A stretch of DNA of 64,000 nucleotides, from positions 1,922,001 to 1,986,000 of the forward strand of contig NC_003155.5 in the NCBI RefSeq assembly GCF_000009765.2. Reading direction: 5' to 3'. Origin of the DNA: Streptomyces avermitilis MA-4680 = NBRC 14893. Its GTDB lineage: Bacteria; Actinomycetota; Actinomycetes; Streptomycetales; Streptomycetaceae. A program made the translations under genes and the position numbers. Under the pieces are notes generated by a model. That model saw only the letters and a list, made by a program, of their open reading frames with translations, made no database searches and had not been told where the DNA came from. Below are positions 43,523 to 51,811 of the stretch, one piece after another (the stretch's first letter is position 1; each line of letters opens with the position of its first letter).

Positions 43523-44050
43523 ATGAACGGGACATCCGAAGTACATGCGGACGGCGGGCGGGACCGGGACGCGGAGGGGCGGGCGCGGAACGCCAGGCCG
43601 CGGGACGGGCTGGGCCGGCCTCTCCCCTACGGGGTGGACGGGGTGGCGCGCCAGCCGGAAGGCGTCGTACGCAGCCCCATGGACACCGTCACCGAGGCGC
43701 AGGCCCTGCTGGACGCCGGGAAGCCCTTCCATGCCCACGAGGTGTTCGAGGACGCCTGGAAGTCCGGGCCCGAGGAGGAGAGCGGCCTGTGGCGCGGCCT
43801 GGCCCAGCTCGCCGTGGGCCTCACACACGCGGCCCGGGGGAATACGACAGGCGGCGCCCGGCTGCTTCGGCGCGGCGCGGGTGCCGTCGAGGAGTGGGCC
43901 TCGCGGGCGGGTCGGGACCGGCCCTACGGCATGGACCTGACGGACGTCGTCGCCTGGGCGCGGGACTTGGCCGCGGACGTGGAACGCGACGAGGAGGCCA
44001 TCGACGCGGGGGCGTCGGCGCCACGGTTGCGGGGGAGCACGCCCCGGTAG
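43523..44050 (+). CDS. DUF309 domain-containing protein
   Basis: A 175-residue protein starting MNGTSEVHADGG. The N-terminal 60 residues are charged and probably unstructured. The DUF309 helical domain follows, with GKPFHAHEVFEDAWKSG and LWRGLAQLAVGLTHAARG, the family's conserved His/Glu and Trp positions. DUF309 proteins are small all-helical proteins of unknown role, possibly metal-binding through the H-x-H-E motif. cobF begins 59 bases after its stop on the same strand, so co-transcription is possible. Confidence 0.88.
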   Translation: MNGTSEVHADGGRDRDAEGRARNARPRDGLGRPLPYGVDGVARQPEGVVRSPMDTVTEAQALLDAGKPFHAHEVFEDAWKSGPEEESGLWRGLAQLAVGLTHAARGNTTGGARLLRRGAGAVEEWASRAGRDRPYGMDLTDVVAWARDLAADVERDEEAIDAGASAPRLRGSTPR

Positions 44051-44109
44051 ACGAGTGCGGATGCGGATGCGGTGCGCGGACTGTCAGTGGCGTGCGGCAG
44101 ACTCGGGGC

Positions 44110-44880
44110 GTGCGAAAGATTCTTGTCATCGGTATCGGTGCGGGCGACCCCGACCAGCTGACCTTGCAGGCGGTCAAGGCGCTGAGGAGCACGGACGTGT
44201 TCTTCATCCTGGACAAGGGCGAGGTGAAGTCGGACCTCGTCCAGCTCCGCCGTGACATGCTCGACGCGCACATACAGGAGGGGACGTACCGGCTGGTCGA
44301 GGCGCGTGACCCCGAGCGCGACCGGGCCGCCGGCGGCGCCGCGTACTCCCCCGCCGTCGGGGACTGGCGCAGCGCCCGCGCCGAGATCTACGAGCGGCTC
44401 ATCACCGACGAGCTGGGCGAGGACGAGTGCGGGGCGTTCCTCGTGTGGGGCGACCCCGCGCTGTACGACAGCACGCTCGGCATTCTGGAGGAGATCCTGG
44501 AGCGGGGCGCGGTGGCGTTCTCGTACGACGTCGTGCCCGGCATCAGCAGCGTCTCCGCGCTCGTGGCCAAGCACCGCACCGGGCTCAACCGGGTCGCGCG
44601 GCCGGTCCAGATCACCACGGGCCGGCGCCTCGCGGAGGGCTTCCCCGAGGATGTCGACGACGTGGTGGTGATGCTCGACGCCCACCAGACCTTCCGGCGG
44701 TACGCCGACCAGGACATCGACATCTACTGGGGCGCGTACATAGGCACGCCGGACGAGATCCTCGCCTCCGGCCCCATCGCGGAGGCGGCCCCTCGCATCG
44801 AGCTGCTGCGCGCGGAGGCCCGGGAGCGGAAGGGCTGGATCATGGACACGTACTTGCTGCGCAGGCATCCGCGGGATTAG
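44110..44880 (+). CDS. cobF: Precorrin-6A synthase (deacetylating)
   Basis: A 256-residue tetrapyrrole (corrin) methyltransferase from a GTG at 44110. It begins VRKILVIGIGAGDPDQLTLQ, the SAM-binding start of the family, with FLVWGDPALYDSTLGIL and VVPGISSVSALVAKHRTGLNRV. CobF in the aerobic cobalamin pathway methylates C-1 of precorrin-5 and removes the acetyl group to give precorrin-6A. It fits functionally with cobK at 45656, whose product acts next, though that gene lies on the opposite strand. No other cob genes are in the window. Confidence 0.95.
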   Translation: MRKILVIGIGAGDPDQLTLQAVKALRSTDVFFILDKGEVKSDLVQLRRDMLDAHIQEGTYRLVEARDPERDRAAGGAAYSPAVGDWRSARAEIYERLITDELGEDECGAFLVWGDPALYDSTLGILEEILERGAVAFSYDVVPGISSVSALVAKHRTGLNRVARPVQITTGRRLAEGFPEDVDDVVVMLDAHQTFRRYADQDIDIYWGAYIGTPDEILASGPIAEAAPRIELLRAEARERKGWIMDTYLLRRHPRD

Positions 44881-44897
44881 GGGACCCGGTGGGCAGT

Positions 44898-44915
44898 GGC
44901 CGGCCCACGCCGGCC
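44898..44915 (+). terminator. Hairpin after cobF
   Basis: GGCCGGC-CCAC-GCCGGCC is a perfect 7-base stem with a 4-base loop, 18 bases after the cobF stop. There is no T-run. Confidence 0.6.
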
Positions 44916-45168
44916 TCGGGCTGATCGGCGCTCGCCGCCGCATACCTCCGGAGGTTCTGGTGCCGGTCTTCGACCGCGTGGTCGAGGAGGAGCTGTCCGG
45001 CCCCCGTCGGCTCCCTCTTCCGTACCTGGCCAACGGCACGTCCACCTGGACATCGGCGCCGGCCTCGGGCGAATCCGGCCGAGGGCGGCGCGGGAAGCCG
45101 CTCCACAGTCCGGCGAGGCGGCGAATACGGGCGTGCTCGCCGCCACGCGTCCTTGTCATACTCCTGCC

Positions 45169-45669
45169 ATGTCCGCCGCCCCGACCCGTTTCCGGGATCT
45201 CCGCGCCACGAAGTACGACTTCGTGGACTCGGTTCTGGTCCGCTGCCCCCGCTGCGAGCGCATCGCCCATGTCGAGCGGCGGCCGGATCCCGACGGGCAG
45301 GCCACCTCGGGGATGCTCGGGGCGAGGCGGCTCGTCTGCCGTGCCTGCGGGTACGCGCGGACGTGGCAGGGCAGGTCGGTGATGTTCTCCGGCAGCTCGG
45401 CCGCCCCGGCCCGCGATCCGTATTTCCGCGCCCCGCTCTGGCTGCAGACCGGGACACGCCACGGACGGCTGTGGGCGTACAACCTCGAACAGCTCGACTA
45501 CCTCGGGCGGTTCGTCGGCGCGCCGCTGCGGGAGCGGGCGCCCTGGTACGACACCGGGCAGAAGATGACGTACGTGGCCCGCCTGCCCGCATGGATCAAG
45601 AGCGCCAAGAACCGCGACGAGGTGCTGCGCGCCATCGACCGGCTCCGCGTCTGTGTCACGGCAGGCTGA
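45169..45669 (+). CDS. Zinc-ribbon (TFIIB-type) hypothetical protein
   Basis: A 166-residue protein starting MSAAPTRFRDLRATKYDF. Two Cys pairs, VRCPRCERIAH and LVCRACGYARTW, about 40 residues apart, form a zinc ribbon. The remainder has PLWLQTGTRHGRLWAYNLEQLDYLGRFVGAPLRER and ends AKNRDEVLRAIDRLRVCVTAG. I know the architecture as a conserved streptomycete protein without a defined role. It could bind nucleic acid or protein. The last 14 bases overlap the convergent cobK gene. Confidence 0.8.
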   Translation: MSAAPTRFRDLRATKYDFVDSVLVRCPRCERIAHVERRPDPDGQATSGMLGARRLVCRACGYARTWQGRSVMFSGSSAAPARDPYFRAPLWLQTGTRHGRLWAYNLEQLDYLGRFVGAPLRERAPWYDTGQKMTYVARLPAWIKSAKNRDEVLRAIDRLRVCVTAG

Positions 45670-46402
45670 GGCCGAGCCGAGCCAGCGCTCCGGCGACGTC
45701 CGGGACGGCGGTCACGCCCTCCGGCAGCGGCGGGCGGCGTACGACGACGACCGGCAGCCCGAGTTCCCGCGCGGCGGTGAGTTTCGCCGCGGTCGCCGCT
45801 CCCCCGCTGTCCTTCGTCACGAGGACGTCGACGCGGTGCTCGCGCAGCAGCCCGAGTTCGTCGGCCACCGTGAACGGTCCCCGCGCCAGCACCACCTCCG
45901 TGTCCGGCGGCATCGGCGGCTCGGGCGACTCCACCGAACGGACGACGAAGTGCAGTTCGGCCTGGTGCGCGAAGGCCGCGAGGCCGAGGCGGCCCGTGGT
46001 GAGGAACACGCGGCGGCCGAGTTCCGGCAGGAGGTCCGCAGCCGCCGGGAGTGAAGCGACCGCGTGCCAGCGGTCCCCGGGCCCCGGCCGCCAGCCCGGC
46101 CGGCGCAGGACGACCGCCGGCACTCCGGTCGCCGCCGCGGCCCGGGCCGCGTTCGCCGTGATGCCCGCGGCGAAGGGGTGCGTGGCGTCGACGACCGCGT
46201 CGACACGGTGCTCGCCCAGCCACGCGGCCAGCCCCTGCGCCCCGCCGAACCCACCGATGCGTACGTCCCCTTCCACCGTCCCGGGCCGGGAGACACGCCC
46301 CGCCAGCGACGTGGTCACGCGCACACCGGGGCGCGGTGCGAGCGACGCAGCGAGTTCACGTGCCTCGGTGGTGCCGCCGAGGACCAGGACGTGCAGGGAC
46401 AT
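45656..46402 (-). CDS. cobK: Precorrin-6A reductase
   Basis: A 248-residue NADPH-dependent reductase of the CobK/CbiJ family, converting precorrin-6A to precorrin-6B. It begins MSLHVLVLGGTTEARELAA, the typical nucleotide-binding start, with VVDATHPFAAGITANA in the middle and VLVTKDSGGAATAAKLTAARELGLPVVVVRRP near the end. It comes directly after the product of CobF in the pathway. The TauE-like gene lies 21 bases upstream on the same strand, so both are probably one transcript. Confidence 0.96.
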   Translation of the reverse strand: MSLHVLVLGGTTEARELAASLAPRPGVRVTTSLAGRVSRPGTVEGDVRIGGFGGAQGLAAWLGEHRVDAVVDATHPFAAGITANAARAAAATGVPAVVLRRPGWRPGPGDRWHAVASLPAAADLLPELGRRVFLTTGRLGLAAFAHQAELHFVVRSVESPEPPMPPDTEVVLARGPFTVADELGLLREHRVDVLVTKDSGGAATAAKLTAARELGLPVVVVRRPPLPEGVTAVPDVAGALARLGLSLP

Positions 46403-46423
46403 GCCGTCGACTCTAGAGCTGTC

Positions 46424-47197
46424 TCAGCGCAGCAGGAGCTGGGCCCCTCCCACCACGGTCGCCGCGATCACGAGCTGTTCGAACAGCCGCTGGTTGATGC
46501 GGTTCACCGCCCACTTGCCGATGAGGGCGCCCGGTACGACGAAGACGGCGAGTGCCGCGTCCAGCAGCAGTGAGTGGCCGTCGATCAGACCGAGGCCCAC
46601 GCTGAAGGGCACCTTGGACACGTTGACGATGAGGAAGAAGAACGCCGAGGTGCCCAGGAAGCCGAGCTTCCGGAAGCCCGCGGAGAGGAGATACAGGGAC
46701 ATCACCGGGCCGCCCGCGTTCGCGACCATCGTGGTGAAGCCGCCGAGGACACCGTACGAGCGGGCCTTGATCCGGCCCGTGCGCGTGGCCACCGCCTCCG
46801 GTTCCCCGGTCCTGTCCGCAGTCCGTCGGCGCCAGACCGTGACCGCCGCCATCAGCAGCAGGATCGCGCCGATCGACGTCCGTACGATCCCGTCGTCCGC
46901 CCACACCAGGAACAGTGTGCCGAACACGACGCCCGCCGCGACGGCCGGGAACAGCCGCCACAGCGTGGGCCAGTGGGCGTGCCGCCGGTAGGTGAGGACC
47001 GCGAGGACGTCACCGACGATCAGGATGGGCAGGAGTACGCCGGTGGAGGCGCGGGCGGGCAGGACGGCCGCGAAGATCGCGAGACTGACCGTGTTGGCCC
47101 CGCTCACAGCGGTCTTCGAGAAGCCGACGAGCAGGGCCGCGGCGGCGAGGGCGGCGAACTCCCACGGGGTTATGTGCCAAAGCGTCATCGTGTTCAT
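46424..47197 (-). CDS. Sulfite exporter TauE/SafE family membrane protein
   Basis: A 257-residue protein with about eight transmembrane helices from the ATG at 47197 (47188 is an alternative). Two half-repeats start with ALLVGFSKTAVSGA and VLGGFTTMVANAGGPVMSLYLL, the second carrying the family's N-A-G-G-P motif. The family exports sulfite, sulfoacetate or related small anions, but many members are uncharacterised. It precedes cobK in the same direction, which makes a link to cobalamin metabolism conceivable but unproven. Confidence 0.9.
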   Translation of the reverse strand: MNTMTLWHITPWEFAALAAAALLVGFSKTAVSGANTVSLAIFAAVLPARASTGVLLPILIVGDVLAVLTYRRHAHWPTLWRLFPAVAAGVVFGTLFLVWADDGIVRTSIGAILLLMAAVTVWRRRTADRTGEPEAVATRTGRIKARSYGVLGGFTTMVANAGGPVMSLYLLSAGFRKLGFLGTSAFFFLIVNVSKVPFSVGLGLIDGHSLLLDAALAVFVVPGALIGKWAVNRINQRLFEQLVIAATVVGGAQLLLR

Positions 47198-47299
47198 GCG
47201 GGGACCGATGCTATGTCCACGGGTCTCGCCGCGTCTCGCCGCGTCAGGAGCGTCTCGACAGGTGATCGTCGACCATCGGCCCACGCACATCACCGCATG

Positions 47300-48811
47300 T
47301 CATTGTGCGTACCGCACCCTCAGCTCCCGCTTGAGGATCTTCATGCTCGGGCCCAGCGGCAGGGCGTCCGTGAACTCGACGCGCCGCGGGTACTTGTGCC
47401 GCCCCAGATGCTCCTTCGACCACTCGGTGATCTCGGCGGCCTCCGGGACGGCGCCCGTGGCGCGTACGACGACCGCGCACACCTCTTCGCCGTGCAGCTC
47501 GTCCGGCAGTCCGATCACGGCGGCCTGGGCGACGCCGGGGTGGCGCAGGAGCACCTCCTCGACCTCCCTCGGGTAGACGTTGTAGCCGCCGCGGATGATG
47601 ACGTCCTTCTTGCGGTCGACGATCCGCAGGAAGCCCTCGTCGTCCTTGGTGCCGAGGTCGCCGGTGCGCAGCCAGCCGTCGACGAGCGTCTCGGCGGTGG
47701 CTTCGGGGCGGCCGAGGTAACCGGAGAAGACGTTGTGGCCCCGGACGACGACCTCGCCCAGCTCGCCGGGCGGCAGCAGTTCGACGCGTCCTTCGACCTC
47801 GGCACGCGCGATCTCGACGTCCACGCCCCACAGCGGGTGCCCGATGGTGCCCGCCCTGGTGCCGAAAACGGGCTGGTTCACGGTCGCGGTCGGCGAGGTC
47901 TCCGACAGCCCGTACCCCTCGTAGATCTTCGCGCCGAACGCCTCCTCGAAGCGTTCCAGTACGGCGAGTGGCAGCGAGGCGCCGCCCGACACGCAGACGC
48001 GCAGCTCGGGCAGCGCGTCCATGGCTGCGGCGGCGCCCGCCAGGGCGACGAACATCGTCGGGACACCGTGGAACGTGTTCACCCCCTCCTTCACCATCAG
48101 CTCGATCGCGCGCGCCGCGTCGAAGCGCGGGAGCAGGACGAGCGTCGCGCCCGCGCGCCAGGTGGAGTTCATGGAGACCGTCTGGCCGAAGGCGTGAAAC
48201 AGCGGGAGAGCGCCGAGGGCGACGTCGTCGGGGCGGATGTCGTTGGCGTCGAAGGCGTTGACGGTCGCGTTCATGACCAGGTTGAAGTGGCTGAGCACGG
48301 CGCCCTTGGGGACGCCGGTGGTTCCGCTGGTGTAGAACACGACGGCCGGGTCGTCCGCCGCGCGGGTGACGTACGAGGGCAGCGGCTCGGCGATCCTGGC
48401 CAGCTTCTCGAACTCGGCGCCCAGCGTGATGACTTGGACGCCGACGGCCTGAGCGGCGGCCGTACCGGTCTCGGCCTGCGCGGGGTGGCACAGGAGCAGT
48501 GTGGCGCCACTGTCCTTCAGGACGTGCTCGACCTCGGACGCCGACAACAGGAGATGGACCGGGACGACCACACCGCCGGCCGCGGCGATCGCGTAGTAGG
48601 CGTGGGGGAAGTCGGCGGTGTTGGGCGCCATGAGCGCCACCCGGTCCCCCGGCCGTACGCCGAGACCGACGAGGGCGCCGGCCTGGGCGCGGGCGCGCTG
48701 CCACACCTCGGCGAAGGTGAGGCGCAGCTCGCCCTCGACGAGCGCCGTCTTCTCGGGGCGGCGGCGGGCGTTCTCGGCGAGGATCGCGGCGAGGGAGAGG
48801 GTGGCGGCCAT
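47300..48811 (-). CDS. Long-chain fatty acid--CoA ligase (AMP-forming)
   Basis: A 503-residue member of the ANL adenylating superfamily. The AMP-binding P-loop is FYTSGTTGVPKGAVLSH (near 160-176), the A5 motif YEGYGLSETSPTA is present, and the hinge and C-terminal lysine motif reads DRKKDVIIRGGYNVYPREVEE with the catalytic Lys in GPSMKILKRELR. It activates a fatty or related carboxylic acid to its CoA thioester. It follows the thiolase gene on the same strand by 129 bases, fitting a beta-oxidation-type pair. Confidence 0.94.
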   Translation of the reverse strand: MAATLSLAAILAENARRRPEKTALVEGELRLTFAEVWQRARAQAGALVGLGVRPGDRVALMAPNTADFPHAYYAIAAAGGVVVPVHLLLSASEVEHVLKDSGATLLLCHPAQAETGTAAAQAVGVQVITLGAEFEKLARIAEPLPSYVTRAADDPAVVFYTSGTTGVPKGAVLSHFNLVMNATVNAFDANDIRPDDVALGALPLFHAFGQTVSMNSTWRAGATLVLLPRFDAARAIELMVKEGVNTFHGVPTMFVALAGAAAAMDALPELRVCVSGGASLPLAVLERFEEAFGAKIYEGYGLSETSPTATVNQPVFGTRAGTIGHPLWGVDVEIARAEVEGRVELLPPGELGEVVVRGHNVFSGYLGRPEATAETLVDGWLRTGDLGTKDDEGFLRIVDRKKDVIIRGGYNVYPREVEEVLLRHPGVAQAAVIGLPDELHGEEVCAVVVRATGAVPEAAEITEWSKEHLGRHKYPRRVEFTDALPLGPSMKILKRELRVRYAQ

Positions 48812-48871
48812 GGACGAGGGGCTCCGTTTCCTTGCTGGTGCGGCGGTGAACCAGAGGGAGGACTCAGCGGT

Positions 48872-48932
48872 GGTGCTCAGTCATGCGCGACAAAGAACGT
48901 GGCGGTGCTCAGTCACGCGCGACAAAGAACGT
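48872..48932. repeat. 29-bp direct repeat between acyl-CoA ligase and thiolase genes
   Basis: Copies at 48872-48900 and 48904-48932 (core GGTGCTCAGTCAYGCGCGAC) differ at one base. A shorter diverged copy starts at 48936 and covers the thiolase stop region, so the array looks like repeated duplication of the gene's 3' end. Confidence 0.85.
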
Positions 48933-48940
48933 AGTGGCGC

Positions 48941-50128
48941 TCAGTGGCGTTCGACGAGGATCGCACTGCCCTGCCCGACCCCGACGCACATCGTGGCCAG
49001 GCCGCGGGCCGCGCCGGTGCGGCGCATGCGGTGGAGCAGCGTGGTGAGGATGCGGGCGCCCGAGCAGCCGAGCGGGTGACCGAGGGCGATGGCGCCGCCG
49101 GTGGGGTTGACGAGCTCCGGGTCGATGCCGAGGCGGTCCACGCAGGCGAGGGCCTGGGCGGCGAACGCCTCGTTGAACTCGGCCTCTTCGATGTCGCCGA
49201 TCGTCCAGCCGACGCGAGCCAGGGCCTTCTCGGTCGCGGGCACGGGGCCGATACCCATGACGTCGGGATGGACACCGGCCGAGGCGCCGGCGACGTACTG
49301 TCCCAGGGACTCCAGACCCAGCTCGTTCAGGGCCTCCTCGCTGACGAGGAGGAGTCCGGCCGCTCCGTCGTTCATCGGCGAGGCATTGCCGGCGGTGACG
49401 GTGCCGCCCTGGCGGAACACCGGCTTGAGACGGGACAGCTTCTCGTACGAGGTGTCCTCGCGTACGCACTCGTCGTCGGCGACGACCACGCCGTCGGGCC
49501 GGGTGACGGGCAGCAGCTCGTCGTCGAAGTACCCGTTCTTGCGGGCGTCCGCGGCGCGCCGGTGACTGCGCAGCGCGAACTCGTCCTGGCGTTCGCGCGG
49601 GACCGCGTACCGTTCGGCGACCTCCTCGGCGGTCTCACCCATGGAGAGCAGGCCGTGCAGTTCCTTCATGGCCGGGTTGACCAGGCGCCAGCCGAGCCGG
49701 GTGTCGACGGTCTCGATGCGGTGCGGCAGGGCCTCGTCCGGGCGGGGCAGCACGAAGGGGGCGCGGCTCATGGACTCGGAGCCGCCCGCGAGCACGATGT
49801 CGGCCTCGCCGGCGGCGATCGTGCGGGCGGCCGTGGTCACCGCCTCCAGACCGGAGGCACAGAGCCGGTTGACCGTGGCGCCGGGCACCGACTCGGGCAG
49901 CCCGGCGAGGAGGGCGGCCATGCGGGCGACATTGCGGTTGTCCTCGCCGGCCTGGTTGGCCGCGCCCCAGTACACGTCGTCGATACGGGCCGGGTCGAGC
50001 CCGGGCAGGTCGGCGATCAGACCGCGTATCACCGTCGCCGCGAGGTCGTCGGGCCGCACGACGGACAGGGCGCCGCGCAGCTTGCCGATGGGGGTGCGGC
50101 GAGCTGCCGCGAAGTGGACGGGACGCAC
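48941..50128 (-). CDS. Acetyl-CoA C-acyltransferase (thiolase)
   Basis: A 395-residue thiolase of standard length. The nucleophilic Cys is in NRLCASGLEA (near 89), the catalytic His in LGHPLGCSGAR (near 350) and the second Cys in CVGVGQGSAI (near 380). It performs the last step of beta-oxidation or the reverse condensation, in the cytoplasm. A near-perfect 17-base palindrome 56 bases upstream probably controls it. The acyl-CoA ligase gene downstream may share its message. Confidence 0.95.
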   Translation of the reverse strand: MRPVHFAAARRTPIGKLRGALSVVRPDDLAATVIRGLIADLPGLDPARIDDVYWGAANQAGEDNRNVARMAALLAGLPESVPGATVNRLCASGLEAVTTAARTIAAGEADIVLAGGSESMSRAPFVLPRPDEALPHRIETVDTRLGWRLVNPAMKELHGLLSMGETAEEVAERYAVPRERQDEFALRSHRRAADARKNGYFDDELLPVTRPDGVVVADDECVREDTSYEKLSRLKPVFRQGGTVTAGNASPMNDGAAGLLLVSEEALNELGLESLGQYVAGASAGVHPDVMGIGPVPATEKALARVGWTIGDIEEAEFNEAFAAQALACVDRLGIDPELVNPTGGAIALGHPLGCSGARILTTLLHRMRRTGAARGLATMCVGVGQGSAILVERH

Positions 50129-50183
50129 GACCTGACTCCTGACCGAATTCGATCCACGGCAGGTGCACCGCCCGCCGTCGGTT

Positions 50184-50200
50184 AATTAGCACTGCTAGTT
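50184..50200. promoter_or_regulatory. Palindromic operator upstream of thiolase
   Basis: AATTAGCACTGCTAGTT has a perfect TAGCA-C-TGCTA core and one mismatched pair outside it. It sits in an AT-rich patch (50180-50210) between the divergent thiolase and Dps genes, closer to the thiolase. TetR-type regulators of fatty-acid genes bind sites of this form; the regulator is not in the window. Confidence 0.6.
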
Positions 50201-50320
50201 TTCGACTATAGCCCCCCGGCCGTCACCTGGGAACCCTGCCGTTTCACCCGTTCCTTCCAGGGCACGCGAAACAGAGCAAAGGAGTCATGACAAGCCACGA
50301 ACCACAAGGAGAAGCACGGT

Positions 50321-50803
50321 ATGCCGGTTGTGAAGAGCACGCTCCCCGAGCCCGCCCGCCAGGTCGTCGGCGAGGCCCTGCAGCAGACGCTGGTCGATCT
50401 GCTCGGACTCTCGCTCATCGGGAAGCAGGCCCACTGGAACATCGTCGGACCGAGGTTCCGCTCGATCCATCTCCAGCTCGACGAAGTGGTGTCGACGGCC
50501 CGTACGTACGCCGACACGGTGGCCGAGCGGGCGGCGGCGCTCGGCGTCTCCCCCGACGGCCGGCCCGAGACCGTCGCCGCGTCCTTCGGTCTGCAGGGTC
50601 CGAAGGACGGCTGGCTGCGGGACACCGAGGTCGTACGGCTGCTCGTCGAGGCGCTGGAGGCGACGGTCGGAGGGCTGCGTGAGCGGATCGCCGTCACGGA
50701 GAAGGCCGATCCGGTCACCCAGGACCTGCTGATCGGGCTCACCGCCGAACTGGAGAAGCAGTACTGGATGTTCCAGGCGGAGGACTGGCCGCGCGACAAC
50801 TGA
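50321..50803 (+). CDS. dps: Dps family DNA-protecting ferritin-like protein
   Basis: A 160-residue protein of standard Dps length. The inter-subunit ferroxidase site motif is KQAHWNIVGPRFRSIHLQLDE, with the conserved His, Asp and Glu. Dps dodecamers store iron, consume peroxide and, in many species, bind DNA. It has no long basic N- or C-terminal tail, so DNA binding may be weak. An AAGGAG site precedes the ATG. A second ATG with a good AAAGGAG site at 50287 opens another frame through this start, possibly affecting initiation. Confidence 0.94.
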   Translation: MPVVKSTLPEPARQVVGEALQQTLVDLLGLSLIGKQAHWNIVGPRFRSIHLQLDEVVSTARTYADTVAERAAALGVSPDGRPETVAASFGLQGPKDGWLRDTEVVRLLVEALEATVGGLRERIAVTEKADPVTQDLLIGLTAELEKQYWMFQAEDWPRDN

Positions 50804-50822
50804 CCAACTCGAGGAGCCGGCC

Positions 50823-51470
50823 ATGCAGCAGGACCGTCGCATCATCGGGGAACTGATCGCCGCGCACGGCACCACGTACGCCGATGAGGCGGGCATCCGG
50901 CTCAAGGATGCCCCGCAGCCGCTGTACCGGCTCCTGGTCATGGCCTGTCTGCTCAGCGCCCGGATCCGCAGTTCGGTCGCCCTCGCCGCCACGCGCGCGC
51001 TGTACGACGCCGGGTTGCGCGATCCGCGCCGTATGGCCGAGGCCGACTGGCAGGAACGGGTCGACGCGCTGGGACGCGGCGGCTACCGGCGTTACGACGA
51101 GCGCACCGCGACCCAGCTCGGCGAGGGTGCCGAGCTGCTGATCGAGCGCTGGGGCGGGGACCTGCGGCGGATGCGGGACGAGGCGGACGGCAAGGTCCCC
51201 GAGCTGCGCAGGCTGCTGCGGGAGATTCCGGGGATGGGTCCGGCCGGCGCGGACATCTTCCTGCGCGAAGTGCAGCACGTCTGGCCGGGGGTGGCGCCGC
51301 ACCTGGACAACAAGGCGCTGTCCGGTGCCGAGCGGCTCGGACTCCCGAAGGATCCCCGGAAGCTGATGGAACGTGCCGGTGACACCGAGCCGGCCGTTCT
51401 GGCCGCCGCGTTGGTCCGGGTGGCCCTGGACAAGAAGTCGGCGCGGGAAGTGCTCGCGCGGGTCGGTTGA
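50823..51470 (+). CDS. Endonuclease III-like HhH-GPD protein lacking the catalytic Lys
   Basis: A 215-residue all-helical protein 19 bases downstream of dps. It carries a helix-hairpin-helix-like LLREIPGMGPAGADIFLREV and a downstream PHLDNKAL that aligns with the V-D-T-H segment of endonuclease III, so the catalytic Asp is kept. The Lys that follows the hairpin G-x-G in bifunctional enzymes is replaced (G-M-G-P-A-G), and there are no four Cys residues for a 4Fe-4S cluster. It could be a monofunctional glycosylase or a non-catalytic DNA-binding relative. Pairing with dps suggests a role in protection from DNA damage. Confidence 0.82.
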   Translation: MQQDRRIIGELIAAHGTTYADEAGIRLKDAPQPLYRLLVMACLLSARIRSSVALAATRALYDAGLRDPRRMAEADWQERVDALGRGGYRRYDERTATQLGEGAELLIERWGGDLRRMRDEADGKVPELRRLLREIPGMGPAGADIFLREVQHVWPGVAPHLDNKALSGAERLGLPKDPRKLMERAGDTEPAVLAAALVRVALDKKSAREVLARVG

Positions 51471-51811
51471 CGGGGCTCGGCCGTCGACCGACGGCCGTCA
51501 ACGGACGGGCGCCGCACGGCGCCGGCGGCTCGCCCTCGTCGGGCAGGGCCAGGATCTCGTCCCGCAGCGCGCGTAAAAGCTGTCCTCACAGGGCGGTGCC
51601 CGCGCCCGTTCCAGCAGGCGGCGGATCCTTTTCCCGCCCTACTCTGTCCATGACGTCACCCGTGTTCGACCCGCTCCGGTCCGCTCCGGTCTGATGGTCC
51701 GCTCCGGTCCGGTCACGCGATTCCACCGGCGTCCTGACGTGTCCCTACAAGTGTCCCTACGGGGATCCGTAGCTTTGCGGGGTCCCGACGGCGGGAGGCG
51801 GTGACGCAGAG
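51471..51811. other. 341-bp intergenic region
   Basis: Apart from a hairpin close to the upstream gene (51478-51497), the interval has a run of imperfect GTCCGCTCCGGT-type repeats around 51665-51715 and no believable gene. A GGGAGG at 51794 precedes the GTG of the AI-2E-family gene. Confidence 0.5.
51478..51497 (+). terminator. Hairpin after the endonuclease III-like gene
   Basis: CGGCCGTC-GACC-GACGGCCG is a perfect 8-base stem with a 4-base loop, beginning eight bases after the stop codon. There is no T-run, as is usual in this genus. Confidence 0.7.

Noticed and set aside
44960..45382. GTG-started 140-residue frame after a good GGAGG site (44950-44954)
   Set aside because: It runs into the zinc-ribbon gene in another frame and the later residues look like non-coding translation. 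GGAGG is part of the 12-base palindrome ACCTCCGGAGGT. A decayed gene start cannot be excluded.
50287..50682. Overlapping frame with an excellent ribosome binding site in front of dps
   Set aside because: The translation is Arg-rich and antisense-like with no homology; at most it may affect dps initiation.
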